Shown here piece after piece: positions 38,318-46,866 of a stretch of DNA of 64,000 bases. How positions within the stretch are numbered: the stretch's first letter is position 1; every line of letters begins with the position of its first letter. This DNA is from Photorhabdus asymbiotica (GTDB lineage: Bacteria; Pseudomonadota; Gammaproteobacteria; Enterobacterales; Enterobacteriaceae), in contig NZ_RBLJ01000001.1 of the NCBI RefSeq assembly GCF_003634575.1, forward strand, positions 682,001 to 746,000. The letters run 5' to 3'. A program made the translations under genes and the position numbers. Below the pieces are notes generated by a model. It had not been told where the DNA came from, ran no database searches, and saw nothing but the letters and a program-made list of their open reading frames with translations.

Positions 38318-38376
38318 ATCTTAGCCCTAACATCTAAGCGGCAACATTCAGTGATATCACACAGCTTTACGGTTTG
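38318..38376 (-). pseudogene. Remnant of a fibre C-terminus (fibre F type)
   Basis: AACATCTAAGCGGCAA followed by a degenerate match to the 3' end of fibre F (44745-44790, encoding the 'CRLDVRVQMPEDS' end) shows that another fibre gene once ended here. Confidence 0.35.
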
Positions 38377-38411
38377 GATGTTTAATGCAGATTTTGTACT
38401 ATTTATATTTA

Positions 38412-38510
38412 CAGTCATGACATATCTGAGGTCGAAAATTAAAATCCTTTTATGCCGACAAAATTTCTATGGAAAAAACCAACTATGTAGAGTTGGTTTT
38501 TTATGTCTGG
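38412..38510 (+). repeat. Degenerate copy 1 of tRNA-Pro 3' half plus terminator
   Basis: AGTCATG, GAGGTCG, AAATCCT, TATGCCGAC and AAATTTC align in order with the anticodon arm to CCA end of proL and its downstream sequence; the AAAAACCAAC/GTTGGTTTTTT hairpin and following TATGTCT also match. The tRNA stems are broken, so it is not a functional tRNA. It acts as terminator for the fibre B unit. Confidence 0.75.
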
Positions 38511-38595
38511 TGTTTAGATCTGTTAAAAATCCGATTTAAAACCTGGCATTTACTGCCATTAATAAATCATCTCCCCTCATCTAAAAATATAAAAT

Positions 38596-38722
38596 TATAC
38601 CCGTCATCTTTCAAGTTGCCTCTTTGTTGGCTGCACTCACTCACCCCGGTCACATAGTTAGCTATGCTCCCGGGGATTCGCTCTCTGGCCGTCGCGATGC
38701 ATCTTGAAATCCATAGGGTATA
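38596..38722. repeat. ERIC element 6 (full length, 127 bp)
   Basis: Complete ERIC of the CCATAGGGTATA-ended subtype, between the tRNA remnant and the decayed Tfa gene. Confidence 0.95.
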
Positions 38723-38769
38723 TCTAATTAACTAGAATGAAGCTGGTTTTATTATCCAAGTACCCTTAC

Positions 38770-38876
38770 CTATTCAATATCGGGAACCTGTGAAGTATCT
38801 ACACCAGTGAGTAATACCCGATATTTCTTCCATCCCAACACAACCGGGTCATATTCTAAAGAGTATTTTTAGCCAT
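38770..38876 (-). pseudogene. Tail fibre assembly (Tfa) gene remnant
   Basis: The 5' end (ATGGCTAAAAATACTC...) parallels the start of the intact Tfa gene at 42459, and the 3' end encodes 'WKKYRVLLTGVDTSQVPDIE', the conserved Tfa C-terminus. About 500 bp in between is deleted and the frame is lost. It directly follows fibre B, the normal place for a Tfa chaperone gene. Confidence 0.8.
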
Positions 38877-39757
38877 TATGCAGCCCTTACTATGTAATTA
38901 AATGCGATGTTTCGTGGTCTTGATACGCCGATAAAACTGTAACCCGCTGACCAGTCTGTCTGAGTTCCATAATGTACCGCTTTTACCGAAATATTTTTAT
39001 TTTGGGGAATATCCCACTGCAATTTTGAAAGCTCATTGCGTGAAAAAGCAATAATAAAATTATTCGCCCGATCAACATTCTGTACTAAATAAGCCCCTTC
39101 CTGCCACGACAATATTGGACGAAATGGATCAACATTTCGACCACTGTCCCAACCTCGGATAAATTCGCCCCTTAGATCAGGCAATTTACCGTCAGGATAA
39201 GCTTCTGCTAACTTTGGGTACTGTAATTTATTGAAAAATGCCCCGTTACAAACGAGATGATCTGTAGGCGGATAGGGCAATGGCCACGGAATAGGAGAAC
39301 CGACAGGAACCTCACTGACTGTTTTAATCCGATTATCTATCTCTTCGAGGGTATATTCACGTAATGAATTTACTATTTCTTGAACAAGTTTTTGTGTCAC
39401 TGCCAATGTATCACTATTACCGATCGCATCTGTAAGCTGGACAACACCTTTTTGTGTTAATGAAGCACTGGGAATATCTGTTGCAATTTTTTGTTCTAAC
39501 GCTTTATTTAATTGAGCCGTGATTTTAGCTATATTCCCATCATCAAGAACATCATTACCCGATCGTGTTGCGATAAAATCAGCTACAACCGACGATATTG
39601 TTGACGATTGGCGTAATACCTTATTTAATACATGAGTAGAAATACTCTCTGGTGTAAATCCAGTTTGCAAACTCTGATCTTCTTCATATTCTTCTTGACT
39701 GACTATATTCGCATTATCACTAATAGAAAAAGCTTTAAAATCATTTTGGGGATTCAT
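38876..39757 (-). CDS. Tail fibre B (collar-domain tip)
   Basis: 293 residues. The docking domain (1-90, MNPQNDFKAFSISDNANIV to NDVLDDGNIAKITAQLNKAL) is followed by the Phage_fiber_2-type repeat ('SLTQKGVVQLTDAIGNSDTL') and a collar domain from about 160 ('VPVGSPIPWPLPYPP', 'KLPDLRGEFIRGWD'). A tip of about 60 unique residues then precedes the shared end 'RPRNIAFNYIVRAA'. Such proteins form trimeric receptor-binding fibres of phage tails or tailocins. Its partner Tfa gene downstream is decayed, which may prevent folding. Confidence 0.88.
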   Translation of the reverse strand: MNPQNDFKAFSISDNANIVSQEEYEEDQSLQTGFTPESISTHVLNKVLRQSSTISSVVADFIATRSGNDVLDDGNIAKITAQLNKALEQKIATDIPSASLTQKGVVQLTDAIGNSDTLAVTQKLVQEIVNSLREYTLEEIDNRIKTVSEVPVGSPIPWPLPYPPTDHLVCNGAFFNKLQYPKLAEAYPDGKLPDLRGEFIRGWDSGRNVDPFRPILSWQEGAYLVQNVDRANNFIIAFSRNELSKLQWDIPQNKNISVKAVHYGTQTDWSAGYSFIGVSRPRNIAFNYIVRAA

Positions 39758-39965
39758 ATAATTTCCTTAAATTAAATAATACCATTTCATAATTAGTCTA
39801 TTTGAATTATTGTAAAAATAATCCCATCTGCAACTCATGCCAATCAAAGTATAGTTCATAAAAATAATAATGCAGTGTTCTTATTGCTTATAATGCTAAC
39901 TATTTTTGTATAATTTCCAGCAATATATAATTCAATATTTTGAAATAGAAAATATATTCACAAAT
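39758..39965 (-). promoter_or_regulatory. Promoter and conserved upstream block of fibre B
   Basis: TTTACA, 19 bp, TATGAA on the minus strand, then TTAAGGAA before the ATG. The distal block is almost identical to that of fibre C over 150 bp. Confidence 0.6.
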
Positions 39966-40134
39966 ACATATTTAACATATTAAAACTATTTCCCTCTTAT
40001 TTTTTCCATCTCTTCTTATCTCTATTTATGAAAAATAAAATATGAACTGAAAAAAAATTAGACAAAGAAAATAAATCGGACTAATTATTTTCCTACTCAA
40101 GTTATTCATGTTTCAAAGCCAATAATTCAGTTAG

Positions 40135-40162
40135 AAAAACCAACCTATTATGGTTGGTTTTT
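40135..40162. terminator. tRNA-Pro-type terminator after fibre C
   Basis: AAAAACCAACC/GGTTGGTTTTT stem, symmetrical, 60 bp beyond the fibre C stop. The same 90-bp flank recurs after fibre E. Confidence 0.8.
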
Positions 40163-40224
40163 TATAAGCCAATTAGACCCACTTTTTCTTTACTTCGGGT
40201 TTAAAGAATATTGCTATTCTGCCA

Positions 40225-41106
40225 TTATGCTGCTCTTACTATGTAATTAAATGCGATGTTACGGGGGCGATTTTCATTTGCAGTCGGCACAACGCGAGAC
40301 GCATCAAACGATAATTCTGCAAGTCGATCACGTGCACCTGCACTACTCATTGGCCCTTTAGACATTACAACGTAATCTCCGTATTCGCCTGATGTTGAAA
40401 ATGCTCCAGACCTATCATTATTACCTGAAAATATTCTCCCGTTGGCTCTATCCGAGCGTCCTTTTACGAATGCCGTGATATTTCTAATGGCGTCCCCCTG
40501 CAACGATAAAATCTCACGACCATTATCCACACCACGTTTCCCACTCCAGCCTCGAATAAACTCCCCACGCAAATCAGGTAATTTTCCTGTGGGATATGCT
40601 GCCGCTAGTTGTGGGTAAGCTGCTTTATCAAACTCGGCTCCGTTACATTGTAACCACCCGGCTGGCGGTATGGCAGTAGGCCAAGGAATAGGAGAACCCA
40701 CAGGTATATTAATTTCCTCACGCAATGAATCGACTGTTTTTTGAACAAGACTTTGCGTAACAGCCAATGTATCACTATTACCAAGCACATCTGTTAGCTG
40801 AACAACACCTTTTTGTGTTAATGAGGCATCTGGAAATTCTGTTATTAATGCCCTACTTAATTGAGTGGTTAACTTAGCTATATCACCATCATCCAAAACA
40901 TCATCACCAGTTCGTGTCGCGATAAAATTAGCTACCACTGACGCTATGGTTGACGATTGACGCAGCACCTTATTTAACAAATGAGTGGGAACATCATTTG
41001 GTGGAAATCCAGTCTGCAAACCCTGACTTCCTTCATATCTATACTGACTCAATACATTCGCATTATCACTAATAGAGAAAGCCTTAAAATCATTCTTAAT
41101 ACCCAT
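40225..41106 (-). CDS. Tail fibre C (collar-domain tip)
   Basis: 293 residues: docking domain (MGIKNDFKAFSISDNANVL..., 1-88), fibre repeat ('SLTQKGVVQLTDVLGNSDTL'), collar ('IPVGSPIPWPTAIPPAGWLQ', 'LPDLRGEFIRGW'), a tip of about 75 residues with no match to fibres B, D or E except 'FDASRVVPTANE' before the common 'RPRNIAFNYIVRAA'. No Tfa gene follows, only a terminator, so it may self-assemble or borrow a chaperone from D or K. Confidence 0.88.
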   Translation of the reverse strand: MGIKNDFKAFSISDNANVLSQYRYEGSQGLQTGFPPNDVPTHLLNKVLRQSSTIASVVANFIATRTGDDVLDDGDIAKLTTQLSRALITEFPDASLTQKGVVQLTDVLGNSDTLAVTQSLVQKTVDSLREEINIPVGSPIPWPTAIPPAGWLQCNGAEFDKAAYPQLAAAYPTGKLPDLRGEFIRGWSGKRGVDNGREILSLQGDAIRNITAFVKGRSDRANGRIFSGNNDRSGAFSTSGEYGDYVVMSKGPMSSAGARDRLAELSFDASRVVPTANENRPRNIAFNYIVRAA

Positions 41107-41330
41107 ATAAAATCCTTAAATTAAATAATACTATTCCATAATCAATCTATTTGAATTATTATAAAAATAATCCCATCTGCAACTCATGCCAATCAAAGTA
41201 TAGTTCATAAAAATAATAATGCAGTGTTCTTATTGCTTATAACGCTAACTATTTTTGTATAATTGCCAGCAATATATAATTCAACATTTTGAAATAGAAA
41301 ATATATTCATAAATATACATTTAACATATT
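41107..41330 (-). promoter_or_regulatory. Promoter and conserved upstream block of fibre C
   Basis: TTTATA, 19 bp, TATGGA on the minus strand, TTAAGGA ribosome-binding site. The upstream 150 bp are near-identical to the fibre B block. Confidence 0.55.
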
Positions 41331-41436
41331 AAAACTATCTTTCTCTTATTCTTCCCATCTCTTCTTATCTCTATTTATGAGAAATTCACATATGAACCAT
41401 GTTTGTCCCACCAAACACTAATTTTTAGATTACATA

Positions 41437-41563
41437 TATACCCTTCATCTTTCAAGTTGCTGCTTTGTTGGCGGCTTTCACTCACCCCAGTCACAGAGTT
41501 ATCTATGCTCCTGGGGATTCGTTCACTTGCCGCCGCGCTGCAACTCGAAATCTATTGGGTATA
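41437..41563. repeat. ERIC element 7 (full length, 127 bp)
   Basis: Complete ERIC with TATACCC/GGGTATA ends between fibre C upstream block and tRNA remnant 2. Confidence 0.95.
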
Positions 41564-41633
41564 TATTATATCCTTTGATTTTTCATGAAATAGGAAACGG
41601 TTTAACAAATTCATTTCAGATTACCAACGCAAT

Positions 41634-41735
41634 TGTCATAGAGTGTCGGAACATAGGTTAATATCCTATTATGTCGACCAAACTTCCCTAGAAAAACCAA
41701 CCTATTAGAGTTGGTTTTTCTATAGCTGAAATTTG
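41634..41735 (+). repeat. Degenerate copy 2 of tRNA-Pro 3' half plus terminator
   Basis: TGTCATAGAGTGTCGG, TAGGTTAATATCCT and ATGTCGACCAAACTTCCCTA line up with the anticodon arm, T-arm, acceptor end and downstream flank of proL; the AAAAACCAACC hairpin and the following AATTTGCC also match. The anticodon and stems are damaged. It is the better preserved of the two copies. Confidence 0.85.
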
Positions 41736-41832
41736 CCTGAGGAAAAACCCAACTTCAAATCTGGCATTTATAACCACTTACAGACTATTATTTCTTACCT
41801 AAAAATATAAAACTGTTTAATTATTCCTGTTC

Positions 41833-42459
41833 TTACTTCGGCATCTCCGGCCACTCAATATCAGGCGCTTGTGAAATATCTACCCTACTTAGTAATATCC
41901 GGTATTTTTTCCATTCAAGTAAAGCGGCTGCTTCTACTTCTGTGGCAACTTCCAAGTCAACAGAGTCTTGTAGCAATGACAGTATTTCATTTGCTTGCCG
42001 AAACAGTTCTGCTTGCTTTTGTTTAACTTCTGCAATCTGATGGGATTTAAGCAGGTCTTTATCAACTACCCATTCTTTACCATCCCACTGATCATAATCA
42101 GTAGCAGGTTTCTTGAATGTCAGTGTTTCTGGTAATTCACCGAGTTCTGTGATTTCTTGCTGTACACGAGTTTGCTTATCGTAAGCAATTTTCCCGCGAT
42201 AATCTGGCACAATTTCCCAATGACTTCCGTCCTCACTGCGACGCACAGTCATATCATCAGAATCTGGAAGCCCTGGCGCATCGGAATAAGCGCCCGCTGG
42301 CAAACTCATGCCGAGCATGATGTACTCAATATTTGTATTTGTGAATTCTCTTGTGACCGGATTAGTGTGATAAACCTTTATCCAACCAGCCTGGATAGCT
42401 AACCCATCTTTACCCAATACAGCAGTTTCATGTTCTAAAGAGTATTTTTGTTCAGTCAT
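41833..42459 (-). CDS. Tail fibre assembly chaperone (Tfa-like) D
   Basis: 208 residues. The N-terminal half has the 'MTEQKYSLEHETAVLGKDGL' start; the middle has 'PATDYDQWDGKEWVVDKDLL' and the end 'LLEWKKYRILLSRVDISQAP' and 'DIEWPEMPK', the C-terminal signature of Caudo_TAP (Mu U/lambda Tfa-like) chaperones that help fibre tips trimerise. Its ATG overlaps the stop of the collar-domain gene just upstream, so the two are translationally coupled. It is followed by tRNA remnant 2, whose hairpin can terminate transcription. Confidence 0.88.
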   Translation of the reverse strand: MTEQKYSLEHETAVLGKDGLAIQAGWIKVYHTNPVTREFTNTNIEYIMLGMSLPAGAYSDAPGLPDSDDMTVRRSEDGSHWEIVPDYRGKIAYDKQTRVQQEITELGELPETLTFKKPATDYDQWDGKEWVVDKDLLKSHQIAEVKQKQAELFRQANEILSLLQDSVDLEVATEVEAAALLEWKKYRILLSRVDISQAPDIEWPEMPK

Positions 42460-42959
42460 TATGCTGCTCTCACTATGTAATTAAATGCCACATTTCGCGG
42501 TCGGGTCTCTATTCCTGTTGAAGCAGCAACCGCATTGTCCATATAACCGAAACCGCCAGATCCCATGCCGATAGCAATGCCTAATCCGCGAGTATCAATT
42601 CCGTAGTTAACGCCTTGGTAGACACTATTGAGAATACGGCTCGGTGTACCCAAACCCTCGGCTCCAGCATTTGAGTTGGACCACATCCGGCCAATCCTGT
42701 GGCTATGTGGGGCGATATCCGCTAGTTGAGTGGATAGTACATATCGACCAATATCCACCCCTCGCCCATCATCCCAGCCACGGATAAATTCACCGCGTAA
42801 ATCGGGCAAATTACCACTAGGGTAAGCTACCGCTAATTTAGGATATAAATATTTATCAAAGATTGCCCCATTACATTTCACCCACCCATATGGCGGTATG
42901 TCAGTCGGCCAAGGAAGTGGTATTCCCACCGGGATTTCTTCAAGTATAGATATGCTCAT
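42459..42959 (-). CDS. Tail fibre D, collar domain only (no docking domain)
   Basis: 166 residues starting at ATG 42959 behind GAGGG. It begins directly with the collar domain ('EEIPVGIPLPWPTDIPPYGW', 'LPDLRGEFIRGWDDGRGVD') and ends 'RPRNVAFNYIVRAA'; the 90-residue docking domain and fibre repeat present in the other collar fibres are missing. The usual conserved upstream block is still in front, so an internal deletion joined promoter to tip. The tip is glycine-rich ('GIAIGMGSGGFGYMDN'). It may be a non-incorporated tip, a decoy or a donor for recombination. Confidence 0.8.
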   Translation of the reverse strand: MSISILEEIPVGIPLPWPTDIPPYGWVKCNGAIFDKYLYPKLAVAYPSGNLPDLRGEFIRGWDDGRGVDIGRYVLSTQLADIAPHSHRIGRMWSNSNAGAEGLGTPSRILNSVYQGVNYGIDTRGLGIAIGMGSGGFGYMDNAVAASTGIETRPRNVAFNYIVRAA

Positions 42960-42974
42960 TATGCTTACCCTCAC

Positions 42975-43170
42975 AATGTATTTAAACGCTATAATGTTAT
43001 TTTATAATCAACATATTAAATTATTGTAAAAATAATCCTCCCTATCATTCACACTAATCAAAGTCTAGTTTAGGAAAAAAATAATGCAGTATTCCTATTG
43101 CTTATAAAATTAACTGTTTTATACAATTAACAGTAATAATTAGTTCAATATTTTAAAATTGAAAATATAT
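42975..43170 (-). promoter_or_regulatory. Conserved upstream block of fibre D
   Basis: It contains TTTACAATAATTTAATATGT followed by a TATAAA-like -10, and the distal CTAGACTTTGATTAGTGTGA segment on the minus strand, as before full-length fibres. Confidence 0.55.
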
Positions 43171-43238
43171 GCAACATATAGAAATTATGTTTGGATGCAA
43201 TAAATCCTATAATAATAAATCTCGCGTTGATAGGTCAT

Positions 43239-43365
43239 TATACCCTATGGATTTCAAGATGCATCGCGACGGCCAGGGAGCGAATCCCCGGGAGCATAGC
43301 TAACTCTGTGACCGGGGTGAGTGAGTGCAGCCAACAAAGAGGCAACTTGAAAGATGACGGGTATA
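43239..43365. repeat. ERIC element 8 (full length, 127 bp)
   Basis: Complete ERIC, inverted relative to elements 6 and 7, in the CCCTATGG-starting subtype. Confidence 0.95.
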
Positions 43366-43489
43366 TATAAATTTACGGTCTTAGATAAGATACAGACAGA
43401 TGTTTTTGTACTCGTGTTTAACCTAATAAATCGGAATAATTATTCTCCTACTCAAGTTATTCATGTTTCAAAACCAATAATTCAGTTAG

Positions 43490-43517
43490 AAAAACCGACC
43501 TATTATGGTTGGTTTTT
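43490..43517. terminator. tRNA-Pro-type terminator after fibre E
   Basis: AAAAACCGACC/GGTTGGTTTTT hairpin (one G-T pair or mismatch), in a flank shared with fibre C. Confidence 0.78.
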
Positions 43518-43568
43518 CATAAGTTAGTTAGCCCAGCTTTTGGTTTAAAGAATATTGCTATTCTGTCA

Positions 43569-44450
43569 TTATGCTGCTCTTACTATATAATTAAATGCGA
43601 TATTGCGGGGGCGAGTTTCATGTGCAGTACGTACAACCCGAGATGAATTAAATGCAACATACATTAGGTTTCTGGTCACATACCCAGATGTTACAACAGT
43701 ACCTGGGATAGGAGTATTAGTAAATGCGCCATTTGCATATGCGCTAAACGTATTCTCAGTTGATATATTTATATTACCTGTAATATTTTGCATCGTGTCT
43801 ATTTGTGTAGATAATATAGAGCGATTCGTATCAACACCGCGGCTATCATCCCAACCACGAATAAATTCTCCCCTTAAATCAGGTAACCTACCTTCAGGAT
43901 AAGCTTCCGCCAACTTCGGATACTGTGATTTATTAAACGCTGAACCATTACAAGTGAAATAACCAATAGGTGGATGGGGTAATGGCCATGGAATAGGAGA
44001 ACCAACAGGAACTTCATTGGCTGTTTTAATCCGATTATCTGTATATTCACGTAATGAATTTACTATTTCCTGAACAAGCTTTTGTGTCACCGCTAATGTG
44101 TCACTATTACCAATCACATTTGTAAGCTGGACTGCACCTTTTTGTGTTAATGAAGCACTGGGAATGTCTGTTGCAATTTTTTGTTCTAACGCTTTATTTA
44201 ATTGAACCGTGAGTTTAGCTATATTTCCATCATCCAAAACATCACTGTCAGATTCTGTCGCAATAAAATCAGCTATAACTGATGATATGGTTGACGATTG
44301 ACGTAATGTCTTATTTAACAAATGAATATCAATATCACTGCCTGGTTTTAATCCAGTCTGCAACTCCGAACTACTTTCATATAAACTTTGACTCACTACA
44401 TTAGCACCAATCTTAATAGAGAAAGCTTTAAAATCATTCTTTGCACTCAT
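43569..44450 (-). CDS. Tail fibre E (collar-domain tip)
   Basis: 293 residues: docking domain (MSAKNDFKAFSIKIGANVV..., with 'LKPGSDIDIHLLNKTLRQSS'), fibre repeat ('SLTQKGAVQLTNVIGNSDTL'), collar ('PHPPIGYFTCNGSAFNKSQ', 'LPDLRGEFIRGWDDSRGVDT') and a tip starting 'ILSTQIDTMQNITGNINI', closely related to truncated fibre A, then 'RPRNIAFNYIVRAA'. It is preceded by a shortened upstream block cut by an ERIC and has no Tfa partner. Confidence 0.88.
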   Translation of the reverse strand: MSAKNDFKAFSIKIGANVVSQSLYESSSELQTGLKPGSDIDIHLLNKTLRQSSTISSVIADFIATESDSDVLDDGNIAKLTVQLNKALEQKIATDIPSASLTQKGAVQLTNVIGNSDTLAVTQKLVQEIVNSLREYTDNRIKTANEVPVGSPIPWPLPHPPIGYFTCNGSAFNKSQYPKLAEAYPEGRLPDLRGEFIRGWDDSRGVDTNRSILSTQIDTMQNITGNINISTENTFSAYANGAFTNTPIPGTVVTSGYVTRNLMYVAFNSSRVVRTAHETRPRNIAFNYIVRAA

Positions 44451-44522
44451 ATAAAACCCCTAAATTAAATAACATTATTCATTTACAAAAAACACATTAA
44501 GCTATTATGTAAATAACCCATA
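44451..44522 (-). promoter_or_regulatory. Truncated upstream block of fibre E
   Basis: Only the proximal 72 bp are present; ERIC 9 replaces the distal conserved segment. If the distal segment is needed for activation, fibre E should be silent or constitutive. Confidence 0.5.
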
Positions 44523-44649
44523 TATATCCTTCATCTTTCAAGTTGCTGCTTTGTTGGCTGCTTTCACTTACCCCAGTCACATCGTTATCTATGCTCCTGG
44601 GGATGCGTTCATTTGCCGCCGCGCTGCAACTTGAAATCTATTGGGTATA
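44523..44649. repeat. ERIC element 9 (full length, 127 bp)
   Basis: Complete ERIC that interrupts the region upstream of fibre E, 51 bp beyond the end of fibre F. Confidence 0.95.
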
Positions 44650-44700
44650 TACTAGAAACTATTTTTCTCCTATTCCCTCTATATTTTCCTGCAACTTCTT

Positions 44701-45756
44701 CTATTTTAAATCCCAGGATGAATCTTCCGGCATTTGGACACGAACATCTAAGCGGCAATTCTCTGGAATATCACAAGGCTCTCCGTCTTTGTAGAAAACA
44801 CGTTCATCATTATCATCGATAAATTTAAGTCGCCAGTTCTGAAAACGTGTCGGTAAATGAGAATGTTGTCTGTGAAAGGTCTCGATGATAATAGAACCAT
44901 CAGGTTGAATACGGTCATCGATAAAAATCAACTCTAACCCATTCTTATCTTTTGGTGCTGAAATACCACCATGCTCTCCCCATGCACCATCAGCGTTACA
45001 GCCTGAAATATTTGAAATGCGGTATACACCAGTTCCCTCTTTAGTGACTTCTGCACCTTCAGATTCTTCATTAGTTGAAAACTCACCGTCAGAGTAGATT
45101 TTGACTATCGGTGAGATTCTCTTGAGAAATCCATTAGCATCGAATGCACTGTTTACATCTTCAACTAAAATTCTTTTTTTACCTTTAAATTTACCATCTT
45201 TGTCAAATGCGTATGTATGTATTCCAAACCCTTCTTGGCCTCCAGATGTACTACCGTATTCAAAAGAAATTCCTCTTGAGTGTCGAATCCCTGCACTAGG
45301 GTGAGCGACATGAATTGCCAAACCACCTAAGTCCGCCCAACTATTTGGACGCAAGAAACCTGACAATGACAAATCTCGCAGGGATGGATCGTCACCTAAA
45401 TTTGCTGTCTTAGATAAAATGCAACCAGATGTTTTTGTATTCGTATTTAACCGAATAAATCGATTATCAGATTCTACTTTGATTTTTTGTTCTAATGCTT
45501 TATTTAATTGTGCAGTGAGATTCGCTATATTACCATCATCCAAAACATCACTGCCCGATCCTGTCGCAATAAAATCAGCCACAACAGATGATATAGTTGA
45601 CGATTGACGCAATGCCTTATTTAACACGTGAAGATCAAATTGTTTTGTTGGATCAAATCCATCCTGTAGCTCTGAACTATTTTCATAGCGATATTGATTC
45701 AAGGCATTTGAATTATTACTAATAGAAAAAGCTTTAAAATCATTCTTTACACTCAT
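44701..45756 (-). CDS. Tail fibre F with a distinct C-terminal domain
   Basis: 351 residues. The docking domain (MSVKNDFKAFSISNNSNAL..., 1-95) leads without a fibre repeat into a C-terminal part unlike the collar group: 'SLSGFLRPNSWADLGGLAIH', 'GAEVTKEGTGVYRISNISGC', 'IIIETFHRQHSHLP' and the end 'RLDVRVQMPEDSSW'. This 'VRVEMPEDS' end is common in tail fibres of lambdoid and Mu-like phages. It shows that the docking domain is combined with tips of unrelated origin. Confidence 0.86.
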   Translation of the reverse strand: MSVKNDFKAFSISNNSNALNQYRYENSSELQDGFDPTKQFDLHVLNKALRQSSTISSVVADFIATGSGSDVLDDGNIANLTAQLNKALEQKIKVESDNRFIRLNTNTKTSGCILSKTANLGDDPSLRDLSLSGFLRPNSWADLGGLAIHVAHPSAGIRHSRGISFEYGSTSGGQEGFGIHTYAFDKDGKFKGKKRILVEDVNSAFDANGFLKRISPIVKIYSDGEFSTNEESEGAEVTKEGTGVYRISNISGCNADGAWGEHGGISAPKDKNGLELIFIDDRIQPDGSIIIETFHRQHSHLPTRFQNWRLKFIDDNDERVFYKDGEPCDIPENCRLDVRVQMPEDSSWDLK

Positions 45757-45925
45757 ATATAACCCTCAATTTAAATAATATTACTTGTTTACAAAAAACA
45801 CATTGAATTATTATGCAAACAACTCAGTATAATTCATACTGGTCATAGTCTAGTTTAAAAAAATAACAATAAAACATTCTTATAAATTAGAGCATTAACC
45901 ATTTTGCATAATTGATTTAAATAGG
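45757..45925 (-). promoter_or_regulatory. Conserved upstream block of fibre F
   Basis: TTTGCA-type -35 about 50 bp before the ATG and GAGGG as ribosome-binding site; the distal CTAGACTATGACCAGTATGA on the minus strand is a diverged form of the common block. Confidence 0.5.
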
Positions 45926-46019
45926 AAACTCAATATTAAAAAATTCCCATTATCTCCCTTATTTAATTTCTTACCAAAATTTTTCTATTTAATATTACAT
46001 TCTGGATCTATCAATATAT

Positions 46020-46044
46020 AAATGGCCGTTTATTCAGGCCATTT
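46020..46044. terminator. Terminator after fibre G
   Basis: AAATGGCC/GGCCATTT stem with a GTTTATTCA loop, the second terminator type of the array (another copy at 51516). Confidence 0.65.
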
Positions 46045-46278
46045 ACATTATTTATTTCTGTTCAATGCCAAGAACCCATGAAATATTAATTTCATCCAAC
46101 TACATCTTATAATAGTGCTATCTACTGGTAATATTTCCTTATGGCGCATTATAAATAGCATATTTATGCTAAACACCATTCACTCATTTCAACAATATCA
46201 TTAGACAACGAACCAGAATCAATATTATTTCATTCCAATTTTATAGAGTAGAATGCATTTATTTTCATGCTATAGTCA

Positions 46279-46866
46279 TTAATATCCTATCGCAAAATAT
46301 CTCACATAACTATTTGTTAACGCGTTTGCAGAATTTCTGCACGTTACAATAAATTGACTGGCAGAAATAGGTACGGCAGCAACCCCAGAGCCAAAATTAT
46401 AAAAATCAGCATATGTTGCCACAATCTGAAAACAAGCATTAGGAAATGGGATTGTGAAATTTCTATAATCATTTATATTTAGAGAGCCGTTTGCCTGTCC
46501 CCACTGAATAATTATCTCAGTATCACCACACTTCCACCAACCATTTGCAACCTTGTTAGCAGTATTCACATTAAGATTACAACACTTTGCAATTTTCTGA
46601 TCTAACACGTTTTTTAATTGTGCGGTAATTTTGGTTACATCACCATCATCCAAAACATCACTGCCCGATTCTGTCGCAATAAAATTGGCTACAACGGATG
46701 ATATAGTTGACGATTGACGTAATACCTTATTTAACACGTGAAGATCAAATTGTTTTAATGGATCAAATCCATCCTGCAACTCTGATCTACTTTCATAGTC
46801 ATATTGACTCAATGCATTTGAATTATTACTAATAGAAAAAGTTTTAAAATCATTCTTTACACTCAT
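46279..46866 (-). CDS. Short tail fibre G (gp53-like C-terminal domain)
   Basis: 195 residues from ATG 46866. Docking domain (MSVKNDFKTFSISNNSNALS, with 'FDPLKQFDLHVLNKVLRQSS'), then directly the C-terminal 'NGWWKCGDTEIIIQWGQANG', 'IPFPNACFQIVATY', ending 'YVRYFAIGY'. This is the gp53-like tail-fibre C-terminal fold, also found at the end of fibre I. It lacks the fibre repeat and any shaft, so the fibre would be very short. Confidence 0.83.
   Translation of the reverse strand: MSVKNDFKTFSISNNSNALSQYDYESRSELQDGFDPLKQFDLHVLNKVLRQSSTISSVVANFIATESGSDVLDDGDVTKITAQLKNVLDQKIAKCCNLNVNTANKVANGWWKCGDTEIIIQWGQANGSLNINDYRNFTIPFPNACFQIVATYADFYNFGSGVAAVPISASQFIVTCRNSANALTNSYVRYFAIGY

Noticed and set aside
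38412..41735. Additional tRNA genes at the proL-like repeats
   Set aside because: The 5' halves are missing and stems and anticodon are mutated; they are remnants only.
46045..46200. Possible decayed Tfa gene after fibre G
   Set aside because: Only scattered resemblance to the Tfa 3' end; too weak to annotate.
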